Of a DNA stretch of 64,000 nucleotides, positions 16,739 through 25,790 are shown one piece after another. The stretch comes from Leptolyngbya sp. SIO1E4 (GTDB lineage: Bacteria; Cyanobacteriota; Cyanobacteriia; Phormidesmidales; Phormidesmidaceae), in NCBI GenBank assembly GCA_010672825.2, contig JAAHFU020000004.1, positions 62,001 through 126,000 of the forward strand, read 5' to 3'. Within the stretch, counting starts at the first letter, position 1; each line of letters opens with the position of its first letter. A model generated the notes under the pieces. That model was not told the DNA's origin. It saw nothing but the letters and a program-made list of their open reading frames with translations, and ran no database searches. The translations under genes and the position numbers were made by a program.

Positions 16739-16881
16739 ATGCAGCAAATTTGTGCTTTCAGCGGTGTTGCCAAAGGCGCGATCGCGATCGCCCTTGAGTG
16801 CGGTTTCAATAGCCACAGCCGCTTTGGCCAAAATTTTGACGGTTCACTGGCATCATGCCGAAAGCCTATCGTGCCCAGTGA
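16739..16881 (+). pseudogene. AraC-family regulator, C-terminal HTH remnant
   Basis: A plus-strand frame encodes IAIALECGFNSHSRFGQNF, the second helix-turn-helix of AraC regulators. After a frameshift near 16841, FTGIMPKAYRAQ-stop supplies the usual ending (x-G-x-x-P-x-x-Y-R). No N-terminal domain precedes it. HIP1 sequences lie within the fragment. This is a decayed regulator of unknown target. Confidence 0.7.
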
Positions 16882-17000
16882 AAAAATTCACTTTCTAACT
16901 GCTCAAATCAGCGACGGCAAATAACTTCCAACTCAGTACCAACAGCTTTCAGCCGTCCGCTACATTTGAATTGCTATGCCGCGACGCAACACCAGCAAAT
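16882..17000. other. short spacer without recognised features
   Basis: This gap lies between the AraC remnant and the end of the convergent LRR gene. No terminator, repeat or gene is evident. With the preceding remnant, the stretch without an intact gene is ~300 bases. Confidence 0.4.
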
Positions 17001-18773
17001 TTAAGGTTCTAAAACCTCTTTAGCACCTTCAATAAAAAATTTTGCAACAGGATGATCAACCATCTTTTCCAGAGCTGCAAAGCTTCCTGCTCTGACCCCT
17101 CTAAGAATTCTAGACTTTAACTCAGGGCTTTTCTCAACTCGATCTACAGCTTTTGCACCTAAAACCCTGGAGCTATCATCAGGATAGTCCATTGAGAGTT
17201 GATCTAGTAGAGTTTTGATATCTTTAGCTGCTTGTGTCAAATCTTGAGAGTTATTGATCTGAGTACCGATTTTATCACCTGCAATTTTATCGCCCGCAAT
17301 ATTGTCACCACTTCCATACTGATTGATAGTAGACATTAAATCTTGTTCTCCTTTATGAGTATTTCTATTCTCTATTTTGTTTTCAATCTGAAGCGGTCGG
17401 CTTGCCATCTGTTTCGCCATTTCCATTAGATCAGTATTTTGTTGACGGTATTCAATGAATTGCTGCTTATAAAAAGCTAATTGTTCATCTTTAAACTCGA
17501 TTTGCTTAAAATAAGCTTCTTCAGCAGCCTGTAGCCTATTTTGGTACTGTCTCCAAAAGAAATCTTCAACCTGCGCTTTATCCGAATCTTCTGGAACATT
17601 AACTCGAACAACAAACCGACCATCTTGCTTATGTTCAATCGCTTGAATTGTCAACTGACTATCGTCACTTTCAATTTGCAGCTTGTTAATACTTGACAAC
17701 AATGCTGCCCAATCCACGCCACCATTAAAAATCAGATCAACGGTTTCCCGAATTTCCTGAACAAGCGTAATAAATTCCCCAGGCGCAAAGTTTCGGTTAT
17801 GGTCACTAGGGCGACGCTCCTGAAGCTCTTCCTTTAAATAAATATACTCACAAACTGCTCTGTCAAATCTGGTATTTGAATTAATGTGCCAATCTTCAAT
17901 ACAGGCTCCAGTAAAATCTGCGCCGCTAAAATCAGTTCCTAAAGCTCTAACTCTTGCAAGGTTGACATTACGAAGATTGACATCTTCAAGAATAACATTA
18001 CTCAAATCTACATCTCTAAGGTCAATCCCGCTTAAGTCATGGCCTCTAAAATTGAATTCTTCAAATTTAATCTCTGTATCTACAGAAGCTTTGCGAATTC
18101 GAATAATTGTTTTTGGAAGAGATTTTAAATGATGATTGCCACGAAGATGAAATTGCTTCAACTTAGATAATTTTCCAATCGTTTCTGGCAATTTTTTGAG
18201 CTTATTGTTACTAAGATAGAGCTCTTCTAAGTTTTCTAAGTTTCCAACTTTTCTAGGAAGTTTACTAAGTTGATTTTCTGCAAGATCAAGTTTCCTAAGA
18301 TTCACCAAATCGCCCAGATCTTCAGGAAGCTCTTTGAGAAGATTGTTTCGCAAAGACAGATCTTCTAGATTAGAAAGATTATTGATATCTGAATCTAGTT
18401 CTATTAATTCACTATTGTTGCAGTGGATCAGCTTTAGACTAATAACTTTAAAAATTTCTGGTGGCATTACTCTCAGGGGATTTCCACCAAGAGTGAGAGA
18501 TTCAAGCTTAGTAAGCTTACTAATCTCCGGAGGCAATTCTTGTAAGCGATTTCCGCTTAAGTAAAGCCCTCTAAGACTCGCTAATTGTGTAACTTCTAAA
18601 GGAAGTGAGGTAAACCGATTAAATCTAAGGTCAAGTTCTCTTAAGTAGGTAAAATGTGCCAATTCACTAATCTCTTCAGGAAGTTCTATTAAATCCAGCC
18701 TTGAGAGATCTAGTTTCTTCCACTGTTCTTTAACAGCTTGATCAATCAGTTGTAAAACATTAAAGCGAGTCAT
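17001..18773 (-). CDS. leucine-rich-repeat plus pentapeptide-repeat protein
   Basis: A ~590-residue protein. About nine LRR units (LPxxIxxLxxLxxLxLxxNxL; ~20-220) are followed by a short pentapeptide block (FRGHDLSGIDLRDVDLSNV..., ~240-300), then a mixed region and a coiled-coil helix (~395-450). The C-terminal domain (~480-590) opens with a glycine-rich GDNIAGDKIAGDKIG repeat and ends as a helical module. That tail recurs in cyanobacterial multidomain (NACHT-, TIR- or pentapeptide-type) proteins, as recalled, and may be an effector or adaptor domain. No enzymatic motif is seen. ATG 18773 is preferred to a TTG four codons upstream. Confidence 0.75.
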   Translation of the reverse strand: MTRFNVLQLIDQAVKEQWKKLDLSRLDLIELPEEISELAHFTYLRELDLRFNRFTSLPLEVTQLASLRGLYLSGNRLQELPPEISKLTKLESLTLGGNPLRVMPPEIFKVISLKLIHCNNSELIELDSDINNLSNLEDLSLRNNLLKELPEDLGDLVNLRKLDLAENQLSKLPRKVGNLENLEELYLSNNKLKKLPETIGKLSKLKQFHLRGNHHLKSLPKTIIRIRKASVDTEIKFEEFNFRGHDLSGIDLRDVDLSNVILEDVNLRNVNLARVRALGTDFSGADFTGACIEDWHINSNTRFDRAVCEYIYLKEELQERRPSDHNRNFAPGEFITLVQEIRETVDLIFNGGVDWAALLSSINKLQIESDDSQLTIQAIEHKQDGRFVVRVNVPEDSDKAQVEDFFWRQYQNRLQAAEEAYFKQIEFKDEQLAFYKQQFIEYRQQNTDLMEMAKQMASRPLQIENKIENRNTHKGEQDLMSTINQYGSGDNIAGDKIAGDKIGTQINNSQDLTQAAKDIKTLLDQLSMDYPDDSSRVLGAKAVDRVEKSPELKSRILRGVRAGSFAALEKMVDHPVAKFFIEGAKEVLEP

Positions 18774-18918
18774 TATGAAGCACAAGAAGGAAAATCTAAT
18801 AATTAGCTAGTGTAAATTCGTCAGGTTAATACCCCAACATGGGTGATTGAATAGACGTATCCAGTATAATCACCATCCCAAATGCTGAGAATTATCGGGG
18901 TGGCGTTTGGGCGATCGC

Positions 18919-21705
18919 CTAAATCAGATCTAGCTCTGCGGCTCGTTTCACAGCGGCGCGCCGATTGGTGACATTGAGTTTGCTGTAAATGCGCTTGGTA
19001 TGGGTGCGCACGGTACTCAAGGCTACGACCAGCTCACGGGCAATTTCGGGACCAGTGAGTTCGGTGTTGAGTAATCGGAGTACTTCCAGTTCCCTTTGGC
19101 TGAGGGGTTCGATGAGGGGTTGAGGGGTGGATGGGTAGATGGGTGGATGGGTGGACTCTTTAGGCTGCTGCCCCCAGGTTTCGGCAGCGAGCAACAGTCG
19201 CTGGGTGTAGGTAGGGGTGATGCCGCGAGTCAGGGCAGCTTGCAGCAGTCGCACCATCGGGGTTCCGTGTTCGGCAAATATGCGAACATAGCCCTCGGGT
19301 TCGGCTAGGGTTAAGGCGCGTTCTAGCGTCGGGACTGCCCTCGTTAAATCCCCTTGCGACTCATACGCCAATGCCTGAACCACCAGAACTTCGATGATGC
19401 TACCTGTGCGCTCCTGAGCTTCTGCGGCAGCCAGCAATCGAGTCAAGAGTTCAACAGCCTGATGCATTAACTCATCTGTGCCATCGCGCCGATACTGAGC
19501 GATCAGGATTTTCGCCAGGGTGAGATGTTCGTATTCATGTAGATAGCTCAGCTCATCATCTACCGACAGATTGCGATGGTCAAAGACCGGCCCGAAAGGG
19601 CCATCGCTCACCCAACTCAGGGCTTCCGTTAGTCTGCCTTGCCTCACCCACAGCTGTGTCCTCAACGCTGCGATCGGGCGCACATCTGGAACTGGCATAG
19701 ACGTTCGGGAGTAGAGCCGCTCCGCCTCGTGAAGCTGGTCGAGGGCGGTCTCTAGATCGCCCTCGGCGGCTGTTAATCGTGCCTGCACCACCCACCAAAG
19801 ATATTTGACCCCCGATAGCGAAGCCTGCTGACGTAGCGTTTCACCGCTCAGCAACAGCTGGCTAGCAGCCGCCAGATCGCCTTGTTCGTAGCGCACTTCA
19901 CTCAAGGCCAAATACAGTTCTGGCGTGCCAGCCAGCACCGGGCCGCCCTGCTCTTTTGCCAACTGTAAGGACTGCTCACAAATATTCATTGCCCGGTGGA
20001 GACGCCCCTGGGCTATGCTCATCTGTGCCAGGAGCAAGGTGCCACCAATGGCAATCTGAGTGAGCCCCATCTGCTTGAAAATTGCCAGTCCCTCAGCAAA
20101 GGAACGGTAGCCGGCTTCTGGCCTGCCGCTGGTCCAGTAGGCGAGCCCCAGCAGGGCAGCGGTTGTGCCTCGCTCGTACTCCTCATCTTCTGGCAACAGC
20201 TCGAGGGCCTGCTGAGCGTAAGCTATAGTACCAGATACATCCCTAAGCGCTTGAGCCCGATAGGCACGGGCATTGGCGATGGAGGCGGGTAAAGACTGCA
20301 GCTGTGCGTCGTCCACTACAATTCTCTCAACCGCCAGCGGTTCCTGTGAATCTGCTTCCAGGCATCGTTCTGCATCTTGCAGGCGAGATTCAACCGCGTC
20401 TAACTGGCCATCGTTCAACAGCACTAGGGCGTAGGCAACGCTGAGGACGGGTCGGTTGCGAATCAGGGAGTCAGGCAGTGACGTGATCCAGCCCAACACC
20501 GTGGTTTCCCGCTGACGCCGACGCATGGTGGGCCATATCCGTTCGATGAGCCCCGCCGCCCGCTCAAAATCTTGGGCCGCTAGGGCATGACGAATCCCAT
20601 CAGCGAACAACCCATTTTGCTCGTACCATTCACTGGCTCGTCTGTGCAGGCTGGGTATGCGTTCTGGCCACTCCATCAGGGCATGGGCCTGAAGCACATC
20701 GGCAAATAGGTGATGGTAACGGTACCACTGGCGCTTGTTATCCAATGGAATGATAAACAGGTTGCCACGCTCTAGCGTTGCCAGCATTTCCTGGCCGCCG
20801 TCATGATCGGTGACAGCATCGCATAGAGAACCGCTCAAACGATCCAAAATAGCGGTTTGCAGCAAAAAGCGGCGGACGCGATCAGGTTGCCGCTGGAGAA
20901 CTTCTTCCAGCAGATAGTCCACAATGTAGCGATCGTCCCCCGAGAAGGCTGCGATGAAGCCAGGAAGATCTTCCCGCCCTTGCAGGGATAGCGCCGCCAG
21001 TTGCAGCCCGGCAATCCAGCCTTCTGTCCGGTTTTCCAAAGCAGAAACTTCCGCTGCCGAAATTTCCAACCCCATTACCTGGTTGAGAAAAGCCGCTGCT
21101 TCATCCGGTGTGAACCGCAGATCGATCGCCCTGAGTTCGGTCAATTCTCCATGGGACCTTAAACGCGCTAGAGATAAAGGCGGATCGGCCCGGCTGGCAA
21201 TAATTAGATGCATTTGGGGAGGCAGATGGCCGAGCAAAAAGCCGATCCCTTCATGAATTGCCTGGGTTGCGATCGCATGGTAATCATCCAAAATTAGGAC
21301 ACAATCCTCTGCAACGGCAGTCAGTTCATTGAGCAATGTCATCAAGACCGACTCGATGGGGGGTGGCTGGGGTGATTGCAGTAACGCGAGCGATCGCTCA
21401 CCTAAGCTGGGTTGAATTTTCTGCAGAGCGGTGATCAGATAGGTCCAGAAAAAAGCTGGATCATTGTCACTCTGATCTAAGGAAACCCAGGCAACGGGTC
21501 TCGTGGGTACGGCTGCGACCCATTCTGCTAACAGCGTCGTTTTGCCAAACCCGGCTGGGGCTGAGACCAGGGTTAATGTGCGCTGCGGGTGGATGCGATC
21601 AATGAGCCTCGGCCGCGAGACTCGGTCAGCAGACCATTTGGGAAGGTAGAGCTTAGTCTCCAGTAGAGGGAGTTCTGAAGTAATCGGTCTCGCCGAGACA
21701 GTCAT
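18919..21705 (-). CDS. MalT-like LuxR-family ATP-dependent transcriptional activator
   Basis: A 928-residue signal-transducing regulator. It contains a P-loop NTPase (APAGFGKTT at ~49-57; Walker B-like CVLILDDYH at ~138-146), a winged-helix part, a long TPR-like solenoid (~350-830) and a C-terminal LuxR helix-turn-helix (LSQRELEVLRLL...STVRTHTKRIYSKL..., ~865-928). Family logic: ligand binding by the TPR region and ATP drive oligomerisation and activation; the target is unknown. Residues ~700-711 (DGPFGPVFDHRN) are encoded by a palindromic repeat inserted in frame (19573-19607). It is divergent from the dienelactone-hydrolase-like gene, a possible target. Confidence 0.85.
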   Translation of the reverse strand: MTVSARPITSELPLLETKLYLPKWSADRVSRPRLIDRIHPQRTLTLVSAPAGFGKTTLLAEWVAAVPTRPVAWVSLDQSDNDPAFFWTYLITALQKIQPSLGERSLALLQSPQPPPIESVLMTLLNELTAVAEDCVLILDDYHAIATQAIHEGIGFLLGHLPPQMHLIIASRADPPLSLARLRSHGELTELRAIDLRFTPDEAAAFLNQVMGLEISAAEVSALENRTEGWIAGLQLAALSLQGREDLPGFIAAFSGDDRYIVDYLLEEVLQRQPDRVRRFLLQTAILDRLSGSLCDAVTDHDGGQEMLATLERGNLFIIPLDNKRQWYRYHHLFADVLQAHALMEWPERIPSLHRRASEWYEQNGLFADGIRHALAAQDFERAAGLIERIWPTMRRRQRETTVLGWITSLPDSLIRNRPVLSVAYALVLLNDGQLDAVESRLQDAERCLEADSQEPLAVERIVVDDAQLQSLPASIANARAYRAQALRDVSGTIAYAQQALELLPEDEEYERGTTAALLGLAYWTSGRPEAGYRSFAEGLAIFKQMGLTQIAIGGTLLLAQMSIAQGRLHRAMNICEQSLQLAKEQGGPVLAGTPELYLALSEVRYEQGDLAAASQLLLSGETLRQQASLSGVKYLWWVVQARLTAAEGDLETALDQLHEAERLYSRTSMPVPDVRPIAALRTQLWVRQGRLTEALSWVSDGPFGPVFDHRNLSVDDELSYLHEYEHLTLAKILIAQYRRDGTDELMHQAVELLTRLLAAAEAQERTGSIIEVLVVQALAYESQGDLTRAVPTLERALTLAEPEGYVRIFAEHGTPMVRLLQAALTRGITPTYTQRLLLAAETWGQQPKESTHPPIYPSTPQPLIEPLSQRELEVLRLLNTELTGPEIARELVVALSTVRTHTKRIYSKLNVTNRRAAVKRAAELDLI
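19573..19607 (+). repeat. palindromic repeat, copy 2, in frame inside the LuxR-type gene
   Basis: A 35-bp copy of the element at 11481-11514, starting GCGATGGTCAAAGACCGG and ending CCATCGC. Its inner hairpin is GGCCC-GAAA-GGGCC, against GGTCC-AGA-GGACC in copy 1, so the stem base pair is changed on both sides. It is translated within the TPR region of the regulator without disrupting the frame. Confidence 0.75.
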
Positions 21706-22004
21706 AGATACGTTTTCATGCTTTAAGAGGCCGCTTGCAAAATGGCGAATAGCCTGAGTTCAGGCTGTCTTTCCTTGTTTAGCCAACCCTCAATTTCGCT
21801 TGGAGCAGGCCTGTCAACCTGTCAAACACACCTGGTGACTCAGACCATGCCTGTTCTGGCAGGCCATTTTCATCGCCAAGGTTGGCATGACGCCCAGCGA
21901 TCATAACGACAAAATTGAAGAAATTTAACCGGATCTTTCGTTTGTCTCTTGAGAATATTCTCGCTATCGATGAGAGTTAGTCAGGTGTGTCATTCGATTA
22001 AGCC
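21706..22004. other. divergent promoter region
   Basis: This ~300-base region holds the leftward promoter of the LuxR-type gene and the rightward promoter of the hydrolase gene. It contains a perfect 12-bp palindrome (21951-21962) and a GCCTG...CAGGC inverted pair near 21850. No gene is seen. Confidence 0.45.
21951..21962. promoter_or_regulatory. candidate operator palindrome
   Basis: GAGAATATTCTC is a perfect 12-bp palindrome 42 bases upstream of the hydrolase ATG. This position fits a repressor or activator site. Its identity is not known; it does not match a classical Fur box. Confidence 0.3.
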
Positions 22005-22856
22005 ATGAGAGATTTTCACGCATTCGAATTTAAGAGAGATGGCTTTCCACCCAGGCAAGTCTTCAGAAAGGGAAACGGACCTGCTGTGGTTCTCATGCAT
22101 GAACTGCCAGGCATGATTCCTAGCTGCGTTGACCTCGCTCGACGCATTGCAGCAGCTGGTTTCACCGTCTACATGCCCCTGCTGTTTGGAGAACCTGACA
22201 CACCATTTTCTATTCCAGGAACGCTAGGCTTTGTGGGGCAGGTTTGTATTAGCCAAGAGTTCTATTGTTTTGCCAAACAGCAATCTAGTCCGATTACCCA
22301 GTGGTTGAGGGCGCTCTGCCGCAAAGCCCACGACGACTGCGGAGGGCCAGGTGTTGGCGTCATCGGCATGTGTTTAACGGGGGGGTTTGTGCTCTCACTG
22401 ATGGCGGACCCGTCGGTGATCGCTCCGGTGGCTAGTCAGCCGTCCTTACCCATCAGCATTACCCCAGCCCATAAGCGAGCACTAGGAATCTCAGAGACGG
22501 AACTTGAGCAGGCCCAGGCTAGAGCTCGTGCTGGGGTTCCCCTGCTTGCCCTAAGATTCTCTGAAGACACCACCAGTCCTGCAGAAAGGATGGAAAGCCT
22601 GAGAGAAACGTTTGGCGGGACGCCAGAGGTTGTCCAAGAGGATGAGCAGCTATGCTGGAAACGGGGCAACGCCATTGAGACTATCGAGATTAAATCTGGC
22701 CCAGGGAATCCCTTTAATATCTCTAAGACCTCCCATGCGGTGCTAACGCTGGCCTATCGAGAAGTCGGACACCCAGCACACACCGTCTTTGAACGGGTCA
22801 TTGAGTTTATGCGATCGCAGATGCAGAAGACAGAAGTCGGGGCCTCGACTACATAA
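22005..22856 (+). CDS. dienelactone-hydrolase-like alpha/beta hydrolase
   Basis: A 283-residue protein of the DLH family. The nucleophile elbow GMCLTGG, with Cys as nucleophile (~residue 125), plus candidate Asp (RFSEDTTSP) and His (SKTSHAVL) form the Cys/Asp/His triad. VVLMHELPGM near residue 30 is the oxyanion-hole strand. Family members hydrolyse lactones or esters. Its placement ~250 bases before the siderophore receptor, in the same direction, leaves room for a role in cleaving an ester siderophore or an intermediate, but this is only positional. The start lacks a clear Shine-Dalgarno. Confidence 0.75.
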   Translation: MRDFHAFEFKRDGFPPRQVFRKGNGPAVVLMHELPGMIPSCVDLARRIAAAGFTVYMPLLFGEPDTPFSIPGTLGFVGQVCISQEFYCFAKQQSSPITQWLRALCRKAHDDCGGPGVGVIGMCLTGGFVLSLMADPSVIAPVASQPSLPISITPAHKRALGISETELEQAQARARAGVPLLALRFSEDTTSPAERMESLRETFGGTPEVVQEDEQLCWKRGNAIETIEIKSGPGNPFNISKTSHAVLTLAYREVGHPAHTVFERVIEFMRSQMQKTEVGASTT

Positions 22857-23105
22857 ACGCAATTGGCTGCAAATGCAGGAGCTTGCTAGCTAAGATTCGC
22901 CTTTCCTTGTCTCAATCCAATCTTTAAAACCGTGCGGCGGTACTGGCGATCGCTTCCAAAAAATGCGTTTCAGGTTCAGAATTTTTAGTCCAGACTCGTA
23001 CGCTAATCGAGAACAATTCCCCTCAAGCTCAGTATCGAAGCATGCCTGTCGCTGATGGTGCTGGTTGCTGACTGGTTGAGCTGGGGCTCGTGTGTGAGGA
23101 ACGTG

Positions 23106-25718
23106 ATGGAAAAGTGGTTATCGGGTTTTAGCCTGTTCAGCCTGTTGATTCTGGCGAGCGGGCAAGGCGCAAAAGCGCAAGCGCTGACGGGTCAGTTCGC
23201 ATCTGAGGTAGAAGTCGCCAGCGAAACAGACACCCAAGCAGTCAATTTGCTCTCCCCCACTCCCCCACTCCCCCACTCCGAATTCCCTCAACCCGCCACC
23301 ACCGTTGCCGAATGGATGGCTCAAATCGAGGCATCGCGGGTGCAAATTACCAATGTGCGGGTGGAATCAACCGATGCAGGCTTGCAATTAATTTTAGAAA
23401 CAGCGGATGGTGAACTGGCGGCCCCGACAGAAACGGTGTCAGGCAATGCCTTAGTTGCCGAGATCCCTAATGCGGTACTGGCCCTGCCAGAGGGTGATGA
23501 GTTTCAGCAGTTTGAACCGGCTGAGGGCATCGCGTTGGTGCAGGTAACTGGGTTGCCGGGTGATCGAGTGCAGGTGGTGATCACCGGAACAGATGCAGTC
23601 CCAGTAGCTGAGGTCAGTACAGCTGAAACTGGGCTGACGCTAAGCATAGTGCCCGGCATTGCCCTGGCAGACGTAGCAGACGACGAGGCCCTGAGAGTAG
23701 TGGTAGAAGGCGAAGAAGGGAATCGTTACGTAGAACCCAATGCCACCACGGCGACCCGTACCGATACGCCACTGCGAGATATTCCCCAATCGATTCAGGT
23801 GATTCCTCAGGAAGTTCTGGAAGACCAGCAGGTGCTGCGTTTAAACGATGCCTTGCGTAACGTCAGTGGTGTAGTCACGTCTATAAACTCGCCTCGCTCG
23901 CAGGGTTTTTTAGTGCGTGGTTTTAATAATGCCTCGATTTTGCGCGATGGCTTTCGAATCATTTTTGGTAGTAATGGTAACTTGGGCTCCGCAGAACTTT
24001 CTAATTTGGAGAGGATAGAGGTACTGAAGGGACCCACCTCAATTTTGTCTGGAGTTGTGGAACCTGGTGGAGCGATTAACCTCGTCAGTAAGCAGCCGCT
24101 AAGTGAGCCGGCCTACGATATTGGTGTGCGGTTAGGGAATCGCCGTTTAATTGAACCCAGCTTAGATTTGACCGGTCCTTTAACCGCAGACGGCCAATTG
24201 AGCTATCGACTCAATGCCTTAGTGCGCCGTGAAGAGTATTTCCGTGATTTTGACGAGTCAATTACTCGGTCCTTTGTTGCTCCAGTTTTGCGCTGGAATA
24301 TTAGTGATCGCACTGACCTAACAATCCGGTTAGAATACACAGACGAAACCCGCCCTGATGACAACGGCTTGCTTGCGTTAGGCGACCGTGTGGCTGATAT
24401 TCCCTTCGACCGAAATTTAGGAGAACCAGGGGACTTTGCAGAATCGGAAACTCTGCGGGTGGGCTATGATTTTGAACACCGCTTTAGCGATAATTGGCGA
24501 ATTCGCAATGCTTTTCGATATACCGAGAGTGATGTCTTTACATTTGGAGCTTTTACTGGTTTCGGCCCGCTGAATGAAACGACGGGAGATTTAAACCGGA
24601 TCTTTAGGGTTATCGATCAGCGCAGTGAAATTTATGAGCTGCAAACAAACATAGTAGGAGAATTCAACACAGGCACCATTGCCCACAAGGTATTGCTTGG
24701 GGTAGATTTATTTCGCCGTGATGAACAATCACTGTCTCTTGGCGACCCCACTCCTGTGCCGATTAATATCTTTAATCCCGTTTATGGAGCAACACAAGAT
24801 AATACATTATTTCTTTTGGACGATAGAGACACTAGACAAGATGGTTTAGGCATTTATCTGCAAGACCAAGTCACCTTAGCCGAGAATCTAAAGCTGCTCT
24901 TGGGCATTCGCTACGAAAGTGTAGAGCAGGAGACCACTAGAAATCCCAATGCCTTTAATCCAAACACATCCACAAGCAGTCAGGACGACGAAGCCTTTAT
25001 TCCTCGGGTAGGGATCGTTTATCAACCGATTGAGCCAGTGTCGCTCTATGCTAGCTATGCTGAGTCTTTTATTCCGAATCGCGGAGCCGATGCCCAGGGA
25101 GTGCCGTTAGAACCAGAGGAGGGGCAACAATTTGAGGTTGGTGTCAGGGCTGAACTTTTGGAAGGGAGACTGGTTGCTAATCTAGCCTTATTCGACATCA
25201 CCAAACAAAATGTTGCGACCCCTGACCCAAATGATCTCCTAGCGCAAATTGCGATTGGTGAGCAACGCAGTCAAGGTATTGAGTTGGATGTTGCTGGAGA
25301 GATTTTGCCTGGCTGGAATATCATCGCCAACTATGCCTATACCGACACCGAGATCACTGAAAGCAACGATGTCAATTCTCCAGAAGGTAGCCGATTAGCG
25401 GGCGCACCGGAGCATAATTTCAACCTGTGGACTAGGTATAACATTCAATCTGGTTCTTTGGAGGGATTAGGACTTGGCCTTGGATTCAACTATGTGGGTG
25501 AACGTTTTGGCGATAATGCCAATAGCTTCAGGTTGGATGACTACTTCCTCACCAATGCAGCGATTTCCTATGAGCGAGACAACTGGCAAGCAGCGCTGAA
25601 TTTTCGGAACTTATTTGATGTGGACTATATAGAGGCATCCACAGGGACGGGCCGCTTGTTCAATATTTACCCAGGGGAAGGCTTTACGGTGATTGGCTCT
25701 TTCTCCATTGGGTTTTGA
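23106..25718 (+). CDS. TonB-dependent siderophore receptor with AMIN domain
   Basis: An ~870-residue outer-membrane receptor for a ferric siderophore. A signal peptide (~1-24, ending AKAQA) is followed by a Pro-rich stretch encoded by 8-bp repeats, an AMIN domain (~75-195) that binds cell wall in cyanobacterial receptors, the plug (from ~215: RDIPQSIQVIPQEVLEDQQV, RGFNNASILRDGFR, LERIEVLKGPTSIL, PGGAINLVSK) and a 22-strand barrel ending VIGSFSIGF. GAGGA lies 5 bases before the ATG at 23106, which is preferred to in-frame starts upstream. Its siderophore-receptor motifs and the neighbouring binding protein, exporter and NRPS genes suggest it imports the locus product. No clear Fur box was seen upstream. 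Confidence 0.9.
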   Translation: MEKWLSGFSLFSLLILASGQGAKAQALTGQFASEVEVASETDTQAVNLLSPTPPLPHSEFPQPATTVAEWMAQIEASRVQITNVRVESTDAGLQLILETADGELAAPTETVSGNALVAEIPNAVLALPEGDEFQQFEPAEGIALVQVTGLPGDRVQVVITGTDAVPVAEVSTAETGLTLSIVPGIALADVADDEALRVVVEGEEGNRYVEPNATTATRTDTPLRDIPQSIQVIPQEVLEDQQVLRLNDALRNVSGVVTSINSPRSQGFLVRGFNNASILRDGFRIIFGSNGNLGSAELSNLERIEVLKGPTSILSGVVEPGGAINLVSKQPLSEPAYDIGVRLGNRRLIEPSLDLTGPLTADGQLSYRLNALVRREEYFRDFDESITRSFVAPVLRWNISDRTDLTIRLEYTDETRPDDNGLLALGDRVADIPFDRNLGEPGDFAESETLRVGYDFEHRFSDNWRIRNAFRYTESDVFTFGAFTGFGPLNETTGDLNRIFRVIDQRSEIYELQTNIVGEFNTGTIAHKVLLGVDLFRRDEQSLSLGDPTPVPINIFNPVYGATQDNTLFLLDDRDTRQDGLGIYLQDQVTLAENLKLLLGIRYESVEQETTRNPNAFNPNTSTSSQDDEAFIPRVGIVYQPIEPVSLYASYAESFIPNRGADAQGVPLEPEEGQQFEVGVRAELLEGRLVANLALFDITKQNVATPDPNDLLAQIAIGEQRSQGIELDVAGEILPGWNIIANYAYTDTEITESNDVNSPEGSRLAGAPEHNFNLWTRYNIQSGSLEGLGLGLGFNYVGERFGDNANSFRLDDYFLTNAAISYERDNWQAALNFRNLFDVDYIEASTGTGRLFNIYPGEGFTVIGSFSIGF
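23253..23279 (+). repeat. 8-bp tandem repeat in the receptor gene, three units
   Basis: TCCCCCAC occurs three times in a row (23253-23276) followed by TCC. It encodes SPTPPLPHS between the signal peptide and the AMIN domain. The unit is not a multiple of three, so gain or loss of one unit would shift the frame. Confidence 0.9.
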
Positions 25719-25790
25719 GTCATCAATGTTGTGAAATGATGGCTACTCACTCCTCCTCAGGTTGACTTTAGAAGATAGGTGGCAACTATT

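Noticed and set aside
22857-23105. Search for a Fur box upstream of the siderophore receptor
   Set aside because: Only weak A/T-rich matches (for example near GAGAACAATTC) were seen; not enough to annotate a site, though iron control is expected.
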